From Actinomycetota bacterium (GTDB lineage Bacteria > Actinomycetota > Acidimicrobiia > Acidimicrobiales > Poriferisodalaceae): a stretch of 64,000 nt of DNA. This document shows, one piece after another, positions 17,524-25,984 of the stretch; position 1 is the stretch's first letter; every line of letters starts with the position of its first letter. The translations under genes and the position numbers were made by a program. The notes beneath the pieces are model-generated. The model saw nothing but the letters and a program-made list of their open reading frames with translations. It searched no databases and had not been told where the DNA came from. The stretch is from NCBI GenBank assembly GCA_014238065.1, contig JABABU010000026.1, forward strand, positions 62,001-126,000, written 5' to 3'.

Positions 17524-18159
17524 TCAGCGAAGGTCACCAATGACGTGTTGAACGATCCAGGAGTGCATAGCAATGCCGCTCGCAACGCCGGCATTGATCG
17601 ACCGCGTCGACCCGAACTGGCTGATCGAACACACCAGTTCCGCGCACTTTCGCGCCTCCTCACTGAGCCCAGGGCCCTCCTGGCCGAACACCAAGAGGGC
17701 ACGTTCAGGAAGTCGAGTTGTCTCGATCGGCACCGAGCCAGGCAGGTTGTCGACGCCAACAATGGCCAGGTCGTTGGCGTCGCCAAACTCCTTGAGAGAA
17801 GCGAAATCGGGATGGTGCGTTACGTGTTGGTAACGGTCGGTCACCATCGCGCCTCGTCGGTTCCATCGACGCTTACCGACAATGTGCACGGCGGCCGCCA
17901 TGAACGCATTGGCGTTGCGCACAACTGTTCCTATGTTCATGTCGTGCTCCCAGTTCTCTATCGCGACATGAAACGGATGACGGCGCGCGTCGAGGTCAGC
18001 GACGATTGCGCTGGTCGACCAGTACCGGTAGGTGTCGACCACATTGCGACGATCACCGTGCTCGAGCAGCTCGGGGTCGTAGCGAAGATCGTCGGGCCAT
18101 GGCATGGAGTGAGGTCCGACGCCAACTTCGTCTTCGGTGCGCCCGTCTTCGCTGCTCAT
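17524..18159 (-). CDS. TrmH/SpoU-family RNA 2'-O-methyltransferase
   Basis: This 211-residue SPOUT-class enzyme transfers methyl from S-adenosylmethionine to a ribose 2'-OH in tRNA or rRNA. The three family motifs are present: NIGTVVRNANAF (motif 1, near residue 75), LLVFGQEGPGLSEEA (motif 2) and CSISQFGSTRSINAGVASGI (motif 3), which form the trefoil knot. No separate N-terminal RNA-binding domain is seen. I chose the ATG at 18159 because AGGAAGG lies five bases upstream; a GTG at 18165 would overlap that binding site. The target nucleotide is unknown. Confidence 0.9.
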   Translation of the reverse strand: MSSEDGRTEDEVGVGPHSMPWPDDLRYDPELLEHGDRRNVVDTYRYWSTSAIVADLDARRHPFHVAIENWEHDMNIGTVVRNANAFMAAAVHIVGKRRWNRRGAMVTDRYQHVTHHPDFASLKEFGDANDLAIVGVDNLPGSVPIETTRLPERALLVFGQEGPGLSEEARKCAELVCSISQFGSTRSINAGVASGIAMHSWIVQHVIGDLR

Positions 18160-18218
18160 CGTCACCTTCCTAGCGTCCCGTACGCTGATCGGGTCATCTG
18201 AACACAGGGGGTCTTCGC

Positions 18219-20633
18219 ATGGTCAACGTGGAACGAGGCCGTTTCTATCTCGGCGAGACCGTCGATGATGGTGGCGATCGCACCGGCGAAACGGTGATGT
18301 ACGAGGCCGACCATCTCACAACCCACGGTGTCATCGTCGGCATGACGGGTTCTGGCAAGACCGGCCTCGGCGTCGGCATGATCGAGGAAGCGCTTGCTTC
18401 GGGGATTCCCGCCATCATCCTCGACCCGAAGGGCGACATGGGGAACCTTGCGCTCAACTTTCCTGAGTTCCGCACAAGCGACTTCGAGCCATGGGTCTCC
18501 AGGGAGGACGCATCGAACTCCGGCCGCACGCTGGCCGAACATGCTGCCCATACCGCGGAGATGTGGCGCAATGGTCTGGCCGACTGGGGTGTCGACCCTG
18601 ATCGGATGCGTTCCGTCCGTGACGGCGCGCCAGTGACGATCTACACGCCGGGATCAACAGCCGGGTCGCCATTGAACGTCATCGGCAGTCTCACCGCACC
18701 CGACGACGTCGAAGATCTCGAGACCATCCGCGACGAGATCGAGGGCTTCGTCACCAGCCTCCTCACGCTGGTCGACATTGACTCCGATCCCCTCTCCAGT
18801 CGCGAACACATCTTGATGTCGAACCTCATCGAACACGCGTGGAGCGACGACCGCCACCTCGATCTCGCCACGCTCGTCGGCCAGGTGATCGACCCACCGT
18901 TCCGAAAGCTCGGTGTCTTCGAACTCGACACGTTCTTCCCTCCCACCGATCGGATGAAGCTCGCGATGCGGCTGAACGGCGTGATCGCATCGCCTTCGTT
19001 CTCGGCGTGGGCCGAGGGACCAGCCATCGACATCGACACCCTGACTCGAACAAGCGACGGCGGACCACGAGCTGCTGTCATCACGCTGTCACACCTGTCC
19101 GATCAGGAGCGGCAGTTCGTCGTCACGCTGATTTTGTCGAAGCTGATCACCTGGATGCGATCGCAAGCCGGCAGCGGCGACCTTCGGCTGCTTCTCTATA
19201 TGGACGAGGTGTTCGGGTTTCTTCCACCCACGGCCGAACCTCCTACGAAGAAACCTCTGCTCACCCTGCTCAAGCAGGCGCGCGCATTCGGCGTCGGCGT
19301 ATTGCTCTCGACACAGAACCCGGTCGACATCGACTACAAGGCGCTGTCGAACACCGGCACATGGCTCATCGGCCGACTGCAGACCGAACGCGACAAGCGG
19401 CGCCTGATCGACGGACTCACCGCTGCGAGCGGTGATACCGACATCGGCGACCTGCGGGACACGATCAGCGGGCTGCCGAAGAGGACCTTCGTTCTTCACC
19501 AGACTCGCAGCAGTAGCCCGAGGATCTTCAACACGCGATGGGTGATGTCGTATCTGGCTGGGCCGCTGTCGCGTAGTCAGATTGAATTGCTTGCAGAACA
19601 CCAGGATGTCCCGGGGACCGCCGAGGTCTCGCCGGCGCCGGCCCGAGAGGTGCTCAACGAACCTGAGATCGTGGTCGGCGACGACGAGAGCGCCGTCCCG
19701 CCGAAAACTGCCGCCGGAGTCCGCGTCGCGTATCTCGACCCTGCAGCTCCGTGGGCACGCGACCTCGACGTCAGAATCGGCGGGACACATCTGGAACCGG
19801 CGATTCTCGCTCGAGTGCAGATGCTGTTCGACGAGGAGCGCGCCGACTTCCGTCTCGAACAAGAGTGGGAGACAGTGACGTTCCCCGTGTCCGAGTTCAC
19901 CGATCCTGACAACGCGATCGCGGTCGATTACGACGATCGTGATCTGCGCGACGAAGCGCCCGCAGGCGTCCTCTATGCATTGCCGAACGCTCGGATCGAC
20001 ACCAAAACGTTCTTCAGCACCTATGCCAAGGAACTGAAGGATCACGTGTACCGGAACATGACGGCGACGGTCTTGGCCAACAAGCAGCTGAAGTTGTGGA
20101 CGCGTCCTGGAGAGACCAAACACGACTTCGACCGCCGTTGTCTCGCAGTTGCCGATGACGCTGCTGATGACGAGGCTTCGAAGCTCCGAGACAAGTACGA
20201 CACCAAGCTCGACAGGGCTGAGGTATCCCTCGCCAAAGCTGAGGATCGGGTCCGCGAACTCCAAGAGGCATCGTCGAACCGCAAGAAAGACGAGTTGGTC
20301 AGCGGTGTCGGCGGATTGCTGTCTGTGTTCCTGGGTGGCAAGAAAGGTTCGCGCGGGCTGGCGGGAAAGATCGCGGGAAAGCTCGGTGGCGCGTCATCAC
20401 GGCGCTCGCGATCGTCGCAGGCTTCACAACGCCTCCGTACCGCCAAGCGTCGCGAGGATGACGCCGTCGAGAACATCCGGGAACTCGAAACCGAGCTCGC
20501 CGAAGAGCTTCATGACATCACCGAGAAGTGGGAAGAGATCGCAGCCGGCGTCGAAGTCGTCGAAGTTCGCCTCGAGAAGACCGACATCGTCGTCGACGAA
20601 GTCGTTCTCACCTGGATCCCTGTCACCCGCTGA
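18219..20633 (+). CDS. HerA-like ATP-binding protein with C-terminal coiled coil
   Basis: This 804-residue protein has a HerA/FtsK-like ATPase core: Walker A GMTGSGKT at residues 41-48, IPAIILDPKGDMGNL just after, Walker B LLLYMDEVFGFLP near 325, and FGVGVLLSTQNPVDIDYKAL with a sensor Gln-Asn, followed by TWLIGRLQTERDKRR. The C-terminal third contains charged helices with coiled-coil character near residues 640-695 and 740-790, separated by a basic Ser/Arg-rich and Gly-rich stretch. HerA-type ATPases translocate on DNA or pump DNA/protein; no nuclease (NurA) or Sir2-like partner is next to it. Its function here is not known. Confidence 0.8.
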   Translation: MVNVERGRFYLGETVDDGGDRTGETVMYEADHLTTHGVIVGMTGSGKTGLGVGMIEEALASGIPAIILDPKGDMGNLALNFPEFRTSDFEPWVSREDASNSGRTLAEHAAHTAEMWRNGLADWGVDPDRMRSVRDGAPVTIYTPGSTAGSPLNVIGSLTAPDDVEDLETIRDEIEGFVTSLLTLVDIDSDPLSSREHILMSNLIEHAWSDDRHLDLATLVGQVIDPPFRKLGVFELDTFFPPTDRMKLAMRLNGVIASPSFSAWAEGPAIDIDTLTRTSDGGPRAAVITLSHLSDQERQFVVTLILSKLITWMRSQAGSGDLRLLLYMDEVFGFLPPTAEPPTKKPLLTLLKQARAFGVGVLLSTQNPVDIDYKALSNTGTWLIGRLQTERDKRRLIDGLTAASGDTDIGDLRDTISGLPKRTFVLHQTRSSSPRIFNTRWVMSYLAGPLSRSQIELLAEHQDVPGTAEVSPAPAREVLNEPEIVVGDDESAVPPKTAAGVRVAYLDPAAPWARDLDVRIGGTHLEPAILARVQMLFDEERADFRLEQEWETVTFPVSEFTDPDNAIAVDYDDRDLRDEAPAGVLYALPNARIDTKTFFSTYAKELKDHVYRNMTATVLANKQLKLWTRPGETKHDFDRRCLAVADDAADDEASKLRDKYDTKLDRAEVSLAKAEDRVRELQEASSNRKKDELVSGVGGLLSVFLGGKKGSRGLAGKIAGKLGGASSRRSRSSQASQRLRTAKRREDDAVENIRELETELAEELHDITEKWEEIAAGVEVVEVRLEKTDIVVDEVVLTWIPVTR

Positions 20634-20643
20634 AGGCTGCTGG

Positions 20644-21045
20644 CTACTCCTGCACCAACTCGATCAGCGTGCCAAAGCTCCCCTTCGGGTGGATGAACGC
20701 GATCGTCGTCCCGCGTGACCCTGGCCGGGGAACTTCATCGAGAGGACGGGCTCCAGCTTCGACCATCGCCGCCAGCGCTTCCGCGCAATCGTCGACGCGG
20801 TAGCCGATGTGATGGAGCCCTTCGCCCCGTTTCTCGAGCGCACCCGCGATCGGCGAATCAGGTCGAGTGGCGGTGATCAACTGGATATACGAGTCGGCGA
20901 CCTTGATGAGTGCTTCCTCGACACCATCGCTCTCGACGATCTCGCGGTGCTCGACCTCGGCGCCGAACGCTTCGGCGTAGTACTCGATGGCCGCTTCGAG
21001 ATCGTGGACGGCGATCGCGACATGATCGATCTCGGTGAGCAGCAT
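20644..21045 (-). CDS. mce: methylmalonyl-CoA/ethylmalonyl-CoA epimerase
   Basis: This 133-residue VOC protein has all marks of methylmalonyl-CoA epimerase: IDHVAIAVHDLEAAIEYYAE with the first metal His, the central GEGLHHIGYRVDD with the second, and GTLIELVQE with the metal Glu. It interconverts the (R) and (S) forms of methylmalonyl-CoA and, in organisms with crotonyl-CoA carboxylase, ethylmalonyl-CoA. The start shares one base with the TGA of the crotonyl-CoA carboxylase/reductase gene, so the two are translationally coupled; this supports a role on the ethylmalonyl-CoA product. Confidence 0.92.
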   Translation of the reverse strand: MLLTEIDHVAIAVHDLEAAIEYYAEAFGAEVEHREIVESDGVEEALIKVADSYIQLITATRPDSPIAGALEKRGEGLHHIGYRVDDCAEALAAMVEAGARPLDEVPRPGSRGTTIAFIHPKGSFGTLIELVQE

Positions 21046-22400
21046 CAGTTGGCGTCCAACTCGGCTGCGTGATTCGCGAACAGCTTGATACGGCTTTCAC
21101 CGACGCGTTCACGCTTCTCGGCGTCGGCAACACCGAGTCCGGTGTCGGGGGCCAAGCACAGCACGCCGAGTTTGCCTTCGTGCTGGTTGTGGTGAACCTG
21201 GTTCGCGGCTTCTCCCACATCGTCGAGCACAAAGGTCTTCGAGAGAATTGGCTGGATACTGCCCATGTTGATGAGGCGGTTCATCTCGTAGGCCTCCTGG
21301 TAGTTGGCAAAGTGACTGGACACGATGCGCTTCAACTTCATCCACAGGTGACGGTTGTCGTATTCGATCATGTAGCCCGACGTCGCGGCACACGTCACAA
21401 TTGTGCCTCCCTTGCGGGCTGTGAACACCGAGGCACCCATGGTGGACCGACCGGGGTGCTCGAACACGATGTGCGGGTCCTCGCCCACGAGGCCACGGAC
21501 GGTCTTGCCGAAGCGACGCCATTCACCCTCGTCCTGGGTGTGCTCGTCGGACCAGAAGTTGTAGCCCTCTGCCCTCCGGTCAATGACGTGCTCGACGCCC
21601 ATACGGTTCAGAAGCTCGGCCTTGTCAGGTGAGCTCACAACACCGATCGGCACGCCGCCGCCGTTCTGGACGAGCTGGCAGGCGTAACCGCCAAGTCCGC
21701 CGGTGGCCCCCCAGACCAGAACGACATCGCCCTGTCGCATTCGAGCTGCGTGATCACCAACAAGCATCCGATACGAGGTCGACGCGCAGAGGGCGTTGAC
21801 CGCTGCTTCTTCCCAGCTGAGGTGCGTCGGCATGGGCATCAACTGATTTGCCTTGGCGACGCTCAGGTCGCCGAGCCCACCGAAGTTTGTCTCGAAGCCC
21901 CAGATGCGTTGGTTTGCGGCGAGCATCGAGTCGTTGTGGGCCGAAGGGTCCTGGTCGTCGACATGGTTGCAGTGAACGGTGACCCGATCACCTGGCCTCC
22001 AATTGCGAACGGCCGAGCCGACCCCGATGACCACCGCTGCCGCGTCGCTGCCCACGACGTGTTCATCTCGCTGGTGGCGGGCACCCCACTCGCTCTCACG
22101 GGAGAGTCGATCGAGGAAGCCGAAAGTCGGCAGCGGCTCGAAGATCGATGACCAGACGGTGTTGAAGTTGATGGAACTGGCCATGACGGCCAGATAGACC
22201 TCGTCCGGTGCCAGCTCGGGGGTCGACACTTCACCAACATGAAGTGATTCACGTGGGTCTTTCTCCCACGACTCCTTGCCTTCGAACATCGACATCTCGT
22301 CACGGCGGACGTACGCAGCCCGATACGTCTCGGGGATCGGGATGGACGCGATGTCTTCGCCGCTAGCCCCACCTTCGATGGCCTCAAGGAACTCCTGCAT
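21045..22400 (-). CDS. ccrA: crotonyl-CoA carboxylase/reductase
   Basis: This 451-residue medium-chain dehydrogenase-like enzyme carries out NADPH-dependent reductive carboxylation of crotonyl-CoA to ethylmalonyl-CoA. Typical segments are SSINFNTVWSSIFEP, GSDAAAVVIGVG, the Rossmann motif VWGATGGLGGYACQL, and the C-terminal FVLDDVGEAANQVHHNQHEG seen in characterised Ccr enzymes. The ATG at 22400 gives the usual N-terminus; a longer frame to 22523 runs back into the divergent thiolase promoter. It heads a two-gene unit with the epimerase and diverges from an acetyl-CoA acetyltransferase gene. Confidence 0.92.
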   Translation of the reverse strand: MQEFLEAIEGGASGEDIASIPIPETYRAAYVRRDEMSMFEGKESWEKDPRESLHVGEVSTPELAPDEVYLAVMASSINFNTVWSSIFEPLPTFGFLDRLSRESEWGARHQRDEHVVGSDAAAVVIGVGSAVRNWRPGDRVTVHCNHVDDQDPSAHNDSMLAANQRIWGFETNFGGLGDLSVAKANQLMPMPTHLSWEEAAVNALCASTSYRMLVGDHAARMRQGDVVLVWGATGGLGGYACQLVQNGGGVPIGVVSSPDKAELLNRMGVEHVIDRRAEGYNFWSDEHTQDEGEWRRFGKTVRGLVGEDPHIVFEHPGRSTMGASVFTARKGGTIVTCAATSGYMIEYDNRHLWMKLKRIVSSHFANYQEAYEMNRLINMGSIQPILSKTFVLDDVGEAANQVHHNQHEGKLGVLCLAPDTGLGVADAEKRERVGESRIKLFANHAAELDAN

Positions 22401-22526
22401 GGTCGGCCATGCTATCGATCGGTTACCGCTGTCAGGAGCACGTCCTCCGCCATGCGAGCAGTTCTCACATCTCGCAGCGGCTTCGTACACTCTGAAGTGA
22501 GGGGAAACAACAGAGGGGACCACACG
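22401..22526. promoter_or_regulatory. shared divergent promoter region, ccrA / thiolase
   Basis: This 126-base gap separates the ccrA and thiolase starts. On the plus strand TACACT at 22486-22491 could be a -10 element and AGAGGGG about eight bases before the thiolase ATG is a good ribosome binding site. No clear -35 element or operator was found. Confidence 0.4.
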
Positions 22527-23711
22527 ATGACTCGTTCGTTCATTCTCGGTGGTGCACGCACGCCGATAGGCCGTTTCAACGGCGGACTGGTGTCGTTCAG
22601 CGCACAGGAACTCGGCGGCTTCGCAATCGCAGCAGCACTCGAGCGCACTGGCGTCGACCCGACACAGGTCGAATATGTCTTCATGGGTCAGGTCCTCGGC
22701 GCAGGGCAGGGACAGATCACCGCCAGACAGGCCGCGGTGAACGCCGGCATTCCCATGAGCGTGCCAGCGACCACCATCAACAAGGTGTGTCTCAGCGGGC
22801 TCAACACGCTGTACCTCGCCGATCAGATGATCAGGTCAGGAGATGCCGACATCGTGGTCGCTGGCGGCATGGAATCGATGTCGAACGCGCCGTTCCTCCT
22901 CCCGAACGCGCGACGCGGCTACGGATACGGCAACGGTGATCTCATCGACTCGCTGATGCACGACGGGCTCTACTGCGCATTCGACGTGTGTCTGATGGGA
23001 GAGGGAACGGAGAAGTACGCACAGGCCGACGACATCGGCCGGCTGGCACAGGACTCCTTCGCCGCCAACAGCCACGACCGGGCGACACAGGCCCAGAAAG
23101 GCGACCTCTTTCGCGACGAGGTCGTGCCGGTCACCGTGCCTCGACGTCGCGGCGAAGATCTCATTGTCGAAGCCGACGAGGGGGTCAGGCCGGGCACCAC
23201 GACCGAGAGCCTCGGCGGGTTGCGGCCCGCATTCGACGCCAACGGCACCATCACTGCCGGCAACGCATCTCAGTTGTCGGATGGGGCGAGCGCAATCGTC
23301 ATGATGAGTGCGTCGAAGGCTTCCGAACTCGGGTTCCAGCCACGGGCAGAGATCATCAGCTACGGCCAGGTCGCTGGCCCCGACACAGCATCGCTGCTGA
23401 CCCAGCCCTCACAGGCGATTCTCTCGGCAGCCGACAAGGCCGGCGTAGACATCGCCGACATCGACCTCGTCGAGATCAACGAAGCGTTCGCAGCGGTCGG
23501 GATCGCGTCCACCGACGAGCTCGGCATCAGCGAGAACATCGTCAACGTCAACGGTGGAGCCATTGCCGTCGGCCACCCCATCGGTATGTCCGGAAATCGG
23601 CTTGCCTTGACGCTGATCAATGAACTCCATCGAAGAGGTGGCGGTCTCGGTGCAGCGGCGTTGTGCGGTGGTGGTGGCCAAGGGGATGCGGCCCTCATCC
23701 AGACTCTCTGA
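22527..23711 (+). CDS. acetyl-CoA C-acetyltransferase (thiolase)
   Basis: This 394-residue thiolase joins or splits acetyl-CoA and acyl-CoA units. The nucleophilic Cys lies in NKVCLSGLN (near residue 89), the His in GHPIGMSG and the second Cys in CGGGGQGDA at the C-terminus; VEINEAFAA is also conserved. The ATG at 22527 has AGAGGGG upstream. Divergence from ccrA suggests it provides acetoacetyl-CoA for the route to crotonyl-CoA, the Ccr substrate. A beta-oxidation role is equally consistent with the sequence. Confidence 0.92.
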   Translation: MTRSFILGGARTPIGRFNGGLVSFSAQELGGFAIAAALERTGVDPTQVEYVFMGQVLGAGQGQITARQAAVNAGIPMSVPATTINKVCLSGLNTLYLADQMIRSGDADIVVAGGMESMSNAPFLLPNARRGYGYGNGDLIDSLMHDGLYCAFDVCLMGEGTEKYAQADDIGRLAQDSFAANSHDRATQAQKGDLFRDEVVPVTVPRRRGEDLIVEADEGVRPGTTTESLGGLRPAFDANGTITAGNASQLSDGASAIVMMSASKASELGFQPRAEIISYGQVAGPDTASLLTQPSQAILSAADKAGVDIADIDLVEINEAFAAVGIASTDELGISENIVNVNGGAIAVGHPIGMSGNRLALTLINELHRRGGGLGAAALCGGGGQGDAALIQTL

Positions 23712-23737
23712 CCTCACTCGGGCCAGCGGAGCGAGGC

Positions 23738-24118
23738 CTACTCGAGGTCGATCCAACCGACGAGTTCGATGTCGTCGACGGCAAGCGCGGCACCGATGAC
23801 ACGTCTTGCGTTCATCGCGTCGACGGCGGTTCGGCCAACCTGTCCCAACATGACCGTGGGGCACCCGAAAGTTCCGACCAATGCGACGAGCGGACGGGGG
23901 TCATCGACGATGGTCTGCAGGCCGACGTCGCCGAACGTGACGATGGCGAGCAATGTCCTGTCGTAATCGAGCGCAGCCATGACGACCTCGCCGTCGGTCG
24001 AGCAGTTGCCACCGAGCAACGTGAACATGCTGAACAACGAGCGCAGGTGGGCGTCGCTCGCGATGGAGATGGGCGCGTGACCGGCTCGCGACCGTGGGGG
24101 TATGTAGACGTCGATCAT
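23738..24118 (-). CDS. hypothetical protein, 126 residues
   Basis: I do not recognise this protein. It has no signal peptide or membrane segment; the middle alternates hydrophobic strands and Gly-rich turns (LLAIVTFGDVGLQTIVDD, VALVGTFGCPTVMLGQVGR), suggesting a small alpha/beta domain. AAGGAAG seven bases before the ATG at 24118 is a strong ribosome binding site, which supports it as a real gene. It ends close to the convergent thiolase gene and diverges, across a 368-base gap, from a cysteine hydrolase gene. Confidence 0.65.
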   Translation of the reverse strand: MIDVYIPPRSRAGHAPISIASDAHLRSLFSMFTLLGGNCSTDGEVVMAALDYDRTLLAIVTFGDVGLQTIVDDPRPLVALVGTFGCPTVMLGQVGRTAVDAMNARRVIGAALAVDDIELVGWIDLE

Positions 24119-24238
24119 CGAGTCACTTCCTTCGTGTCCTGATGGGGCACTGTCAGGGGAAGTGCTCGAAACGTCGAGCGCTGAGCCACCTTATGTGTCG
24201 ACTGGGACATCTCGGTTGTGTGACGTTCAGCAATATTC

Positions 24239-24251
24239 ACGAAAATTTCGT
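24239..24251. promoter_or_regulatory. palindrome, candidate operator
   Basis: ACGAAA-a-TTTCGT is a perfect 6+1+6 inverted repeat lying eight bases upstream of the -35 hexamer at 24259. The position would suit an activator or repressor of either divergent gene. Confidence 0.4.
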
Positions 24252-24258
24252 CATGCTA

Positions 24259-24287
24259 TTGACATATTTATGGATATTGCGTAACTT
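24259..24287 (+). promoter_or_regulatory. sigma-70-type promoter candidate
   Basis: A perfect TTGACA at 24259-24264 is followed after exactly 17 bases by TAACTT at 24282-24287. Transcription would start near 24294 and give the cysteine hydrolase gene a leader of roughly 190 bases. Confidence 0.5.
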
Positions 24288-24486
24288 AATTGCAACGAAG
24301 TTAGTGCCCTGGCGGACGATTGGGAGCTGGTCTCCCGGCCGTCTGTCACCGCACTTGCCAAGGATGACAGCGTCATTTGTTGGTGACCGGCTGGATACCC
24401 GCCCGCGCCTGGCCCTGAGCCGACAAGTGACGCTTTCGTCCGTTTTCGGGGACGGCTCCGCTGAGGTAGTCCGCTACCGTACGACC

Positions 24487-25107
24487 ATGATCACGCGCTT
24501 TCGCGACGAGTCAGCGCTGCTGCTGATCGACGTCCAGATCGGTGTTGATGTCCTCGATCACTGGGGAGGGCCAACAGGGCGCCGTAACAACCCGGGCGCC
24601 GAAAACACGATGGCGTCACTGCTCGACATGTGGCGTGGTGCCGGACTACCGGTCGCGTTCACTCGGCACGACTCGCGCGAGGAGGCTTCACCTCTGAAGT
24701 TCTCCCTCCCCACCGGTGCCCAGAAGCCGGGCTTCGAGCCGGTTGACAGCGACATCGTCGTCAAGAAGGACGTGAACAGCGGGTTCGTCGGCACACCGCT
24801 CGAGATCACGCTTCGCCGTAGAGGCATCTCGCGACTGGTGGTGGTCGGCTTCTTCACGAACATGTGTGTCGAGACCACGGTTCGTATGGCGGGCAACCTC
24901 GGCTTCGACACCTATCTCGTGCCTGACGGATGCGCGACGACAAACCGGGTCGGCCCTGACGGAAGCGACCATGACCCAGAACTGGTCCACCAGATGACGG
25001 TCGCCAATCTGCACGGAGAGTTCTGCACGGCAATGGACATCGGTGACATCGCATCGCTTGTCGAAGCCGACCGTCCTGATCTCACCAGGAGCCAGGGCAA
25101 TGAGTGA
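24487..25107 (+). CDS. isochorismatase-like cysteine hydrolase
   Basis: This 206-residue protein belongs to the isochorismatase-like hydrolase family (nicotinamidase, N-carbamoylsarcosine amidase, ureidoacrylate and biuret hydrolases). The catalytic triad is visible: Asp in LLLIDVQIGV (near residue 15), Lys in VVKKDVNSGFVGTPL and Cys in GFFTNMCVETTVRMA. It lies 8 bases over the start of an amidinohydrolase gene, so the two form a unit. N-carbamoyl or amide substrates would fit a partner that hydrolyses guanidino groups. I chose the ATG at 24487 because the family N-terminus begins there and everything upstream is AT-rich noncoding sequence. Confidence 0.88.
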   Translation: MITRFRDESALLLIDVQIGVDVLDHWGGPTGRRNNPGAENTMASLLDMWRGAGLPVAFTRHDSREEASPLKFSLPTGAQKPGFEPVDSDIVVKKDVNSGFVGTPLEITLRRRGISRLVVVGFFTNMCVETTVRMAGNLGFDTYLVPDGCATTNRVGPDGSDHDPELVHQMTVANLHGEFCTAMDIGDIASLVEADRPDLTRSQGNE

Positions 25108-25975
25108 TCCTTTGACCTATGGCGTCACCTCGATGGCCGGCAACCTGCGATCGGTGGCAATGCGTCGCCCAGGAGCAATCTTCGATGCCGATCCAATCCG
25201 GTGGCACTACACGAAGGCCATCGACGCGACAGCTCTCGGCGACCAGTTCGACACGTTTGTCCGCCTCGTCGAGGAGGCAGGAGTCGAGATCATGTGGATG
25301 GACGACGACGCCGACGATCTCGCCGATTCAATCTTCACCTACGACCCGTCATTCGTCATCGGCGAAGGCGCCATTCTGTTACGTCCTGGCAAGCCACTGA
25401 GGGAAGGCGAGGTCGACGTACATCGAAGGTTCTACGAAACGACGATGCCAGTCCTCGGCGCCATCGAAGCACCAGGCCTGATGGAAGGCGGCGACTGCTT
25501 CTGGCTCGACGCAAACACGCTCGCTGTCGGCCGCGGGTTCAGGACGAATCAGGCCGGCATCGACCAGTTCATCGAGTTGGTCGAGCCGCACGGCGTGAAT
25601 GTCGAGGTCTACGACCTTCCCTACCATCAAGGTCCTGACGCGTGTCTGCACCTGCTTTCGGTGGTGAGTCCGCTCGACCACGATCTCGCACTGGTGCACG
25701 CACCCCTGATGCCGACGGCGCTTTACCAACGCATGATCGACGCCGGGTACGAACTGCTGGTCGCGCCTCCCGAAGAGTTCGAAGCGAGCCGGGGCCTGAA
25801 CCTCAATGTTCTAGCCACCGGGCCGCGTGCATGCATCGGCATCGACGGCTTCCCCTCCACCACAGCGCTGATGCGTGAGGCGGGCTGCGACGTCACCGTG
25901 TTCACCGCTGACGAACTTTGCATCCCATGTGAAGGTGGCCCGACATGTCTGACCAGGCCACTCCACCGCAGTTGA
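25100..25975 (+). CDS. dimethylargininase/arginine deiminase-family amidinohydrolase (paralogue 2)
   Basis: This 291-residue pentein-fold enzyme resembles bacterial dimethylarginine dimethylaminohydrolases (usual length about 255-290). RSVAMRRPG is the N-terminal strand, LMEGGDCFWLDANTLAVGRG holds the conserved Glu-Gly-Gly-Asp and active-site Asp, DACLHLLSVVSPLD the catalytic His, and CEGGPTCLTRPL the nucleophilic Cys. It would release an amine from a guanidino compound, for example dimethylamine from dimethylarginine. The ATG overlaps the cysteine hydrolase gene by 8 bases. The gene converges with glyA. Confidence 0.87.
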   Translation: MSDPLTYGVTSMAGNLRSVAMRRPGAIFDADPIRWHYTKAIDATALGDQFDTFVRLVEEAGVEIMWMDDDADDLADSIFTYDPSFVIGEGAILLRPGKPLREGEVDVHRRFYETTMPVLGAIEAPGLMEGGDCFWLDANTLAVGRGFRTNQAGIDQFIELVEPHGVNVEVYDLPYHQGPDACLHLLSVVSPLDHDLALVHAPLMPTALYQRMIDAGYELLVAPPEEFEASRGLNLNVLATGPRACIGIDGFPSTTALMREAGCDVTVFTADELCIPCEGGPTCLTRPLHRS

Positions 25976-25984
25976 CCGCAGCGC

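Larger units (their letters stand above)
24119..24486. other. 368-base AT-rich divergent regulatory region
   Basis: No gene was found here. Bases from about 24225 to 24300 are strikingly AT-rich for this chromosome. The region holds a plus-strand promoter candidate and a palindrome (listed separately), a perfect 6-base hairpin GCTCGA/TCGAGC at 24164-24179 in the leader of the minus-strand gene, and about 200 bases of GC-rich leader before the plus-strand ATG. That leader contains short stems GGGAG/CTCCC, ATGAC/GTCAT, CGTCC/GGACG and GGTAG/CTACC. I could not match it to a known riboswitch. Confidence 0.6.

Noticed and set aside
19089..20264. 391-codon minus-strand open frame
   Set aside because: Antisense to the HerA-like gene whose Walker motifs are intact.
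24300..24486. Known riboswitch upstream of the cysteine hydrolase gene
   Set aside because: I compared it by eye with glycine and guanidine riboswitch consensus features and saw none; kept only as an uncharacterised structured leader.
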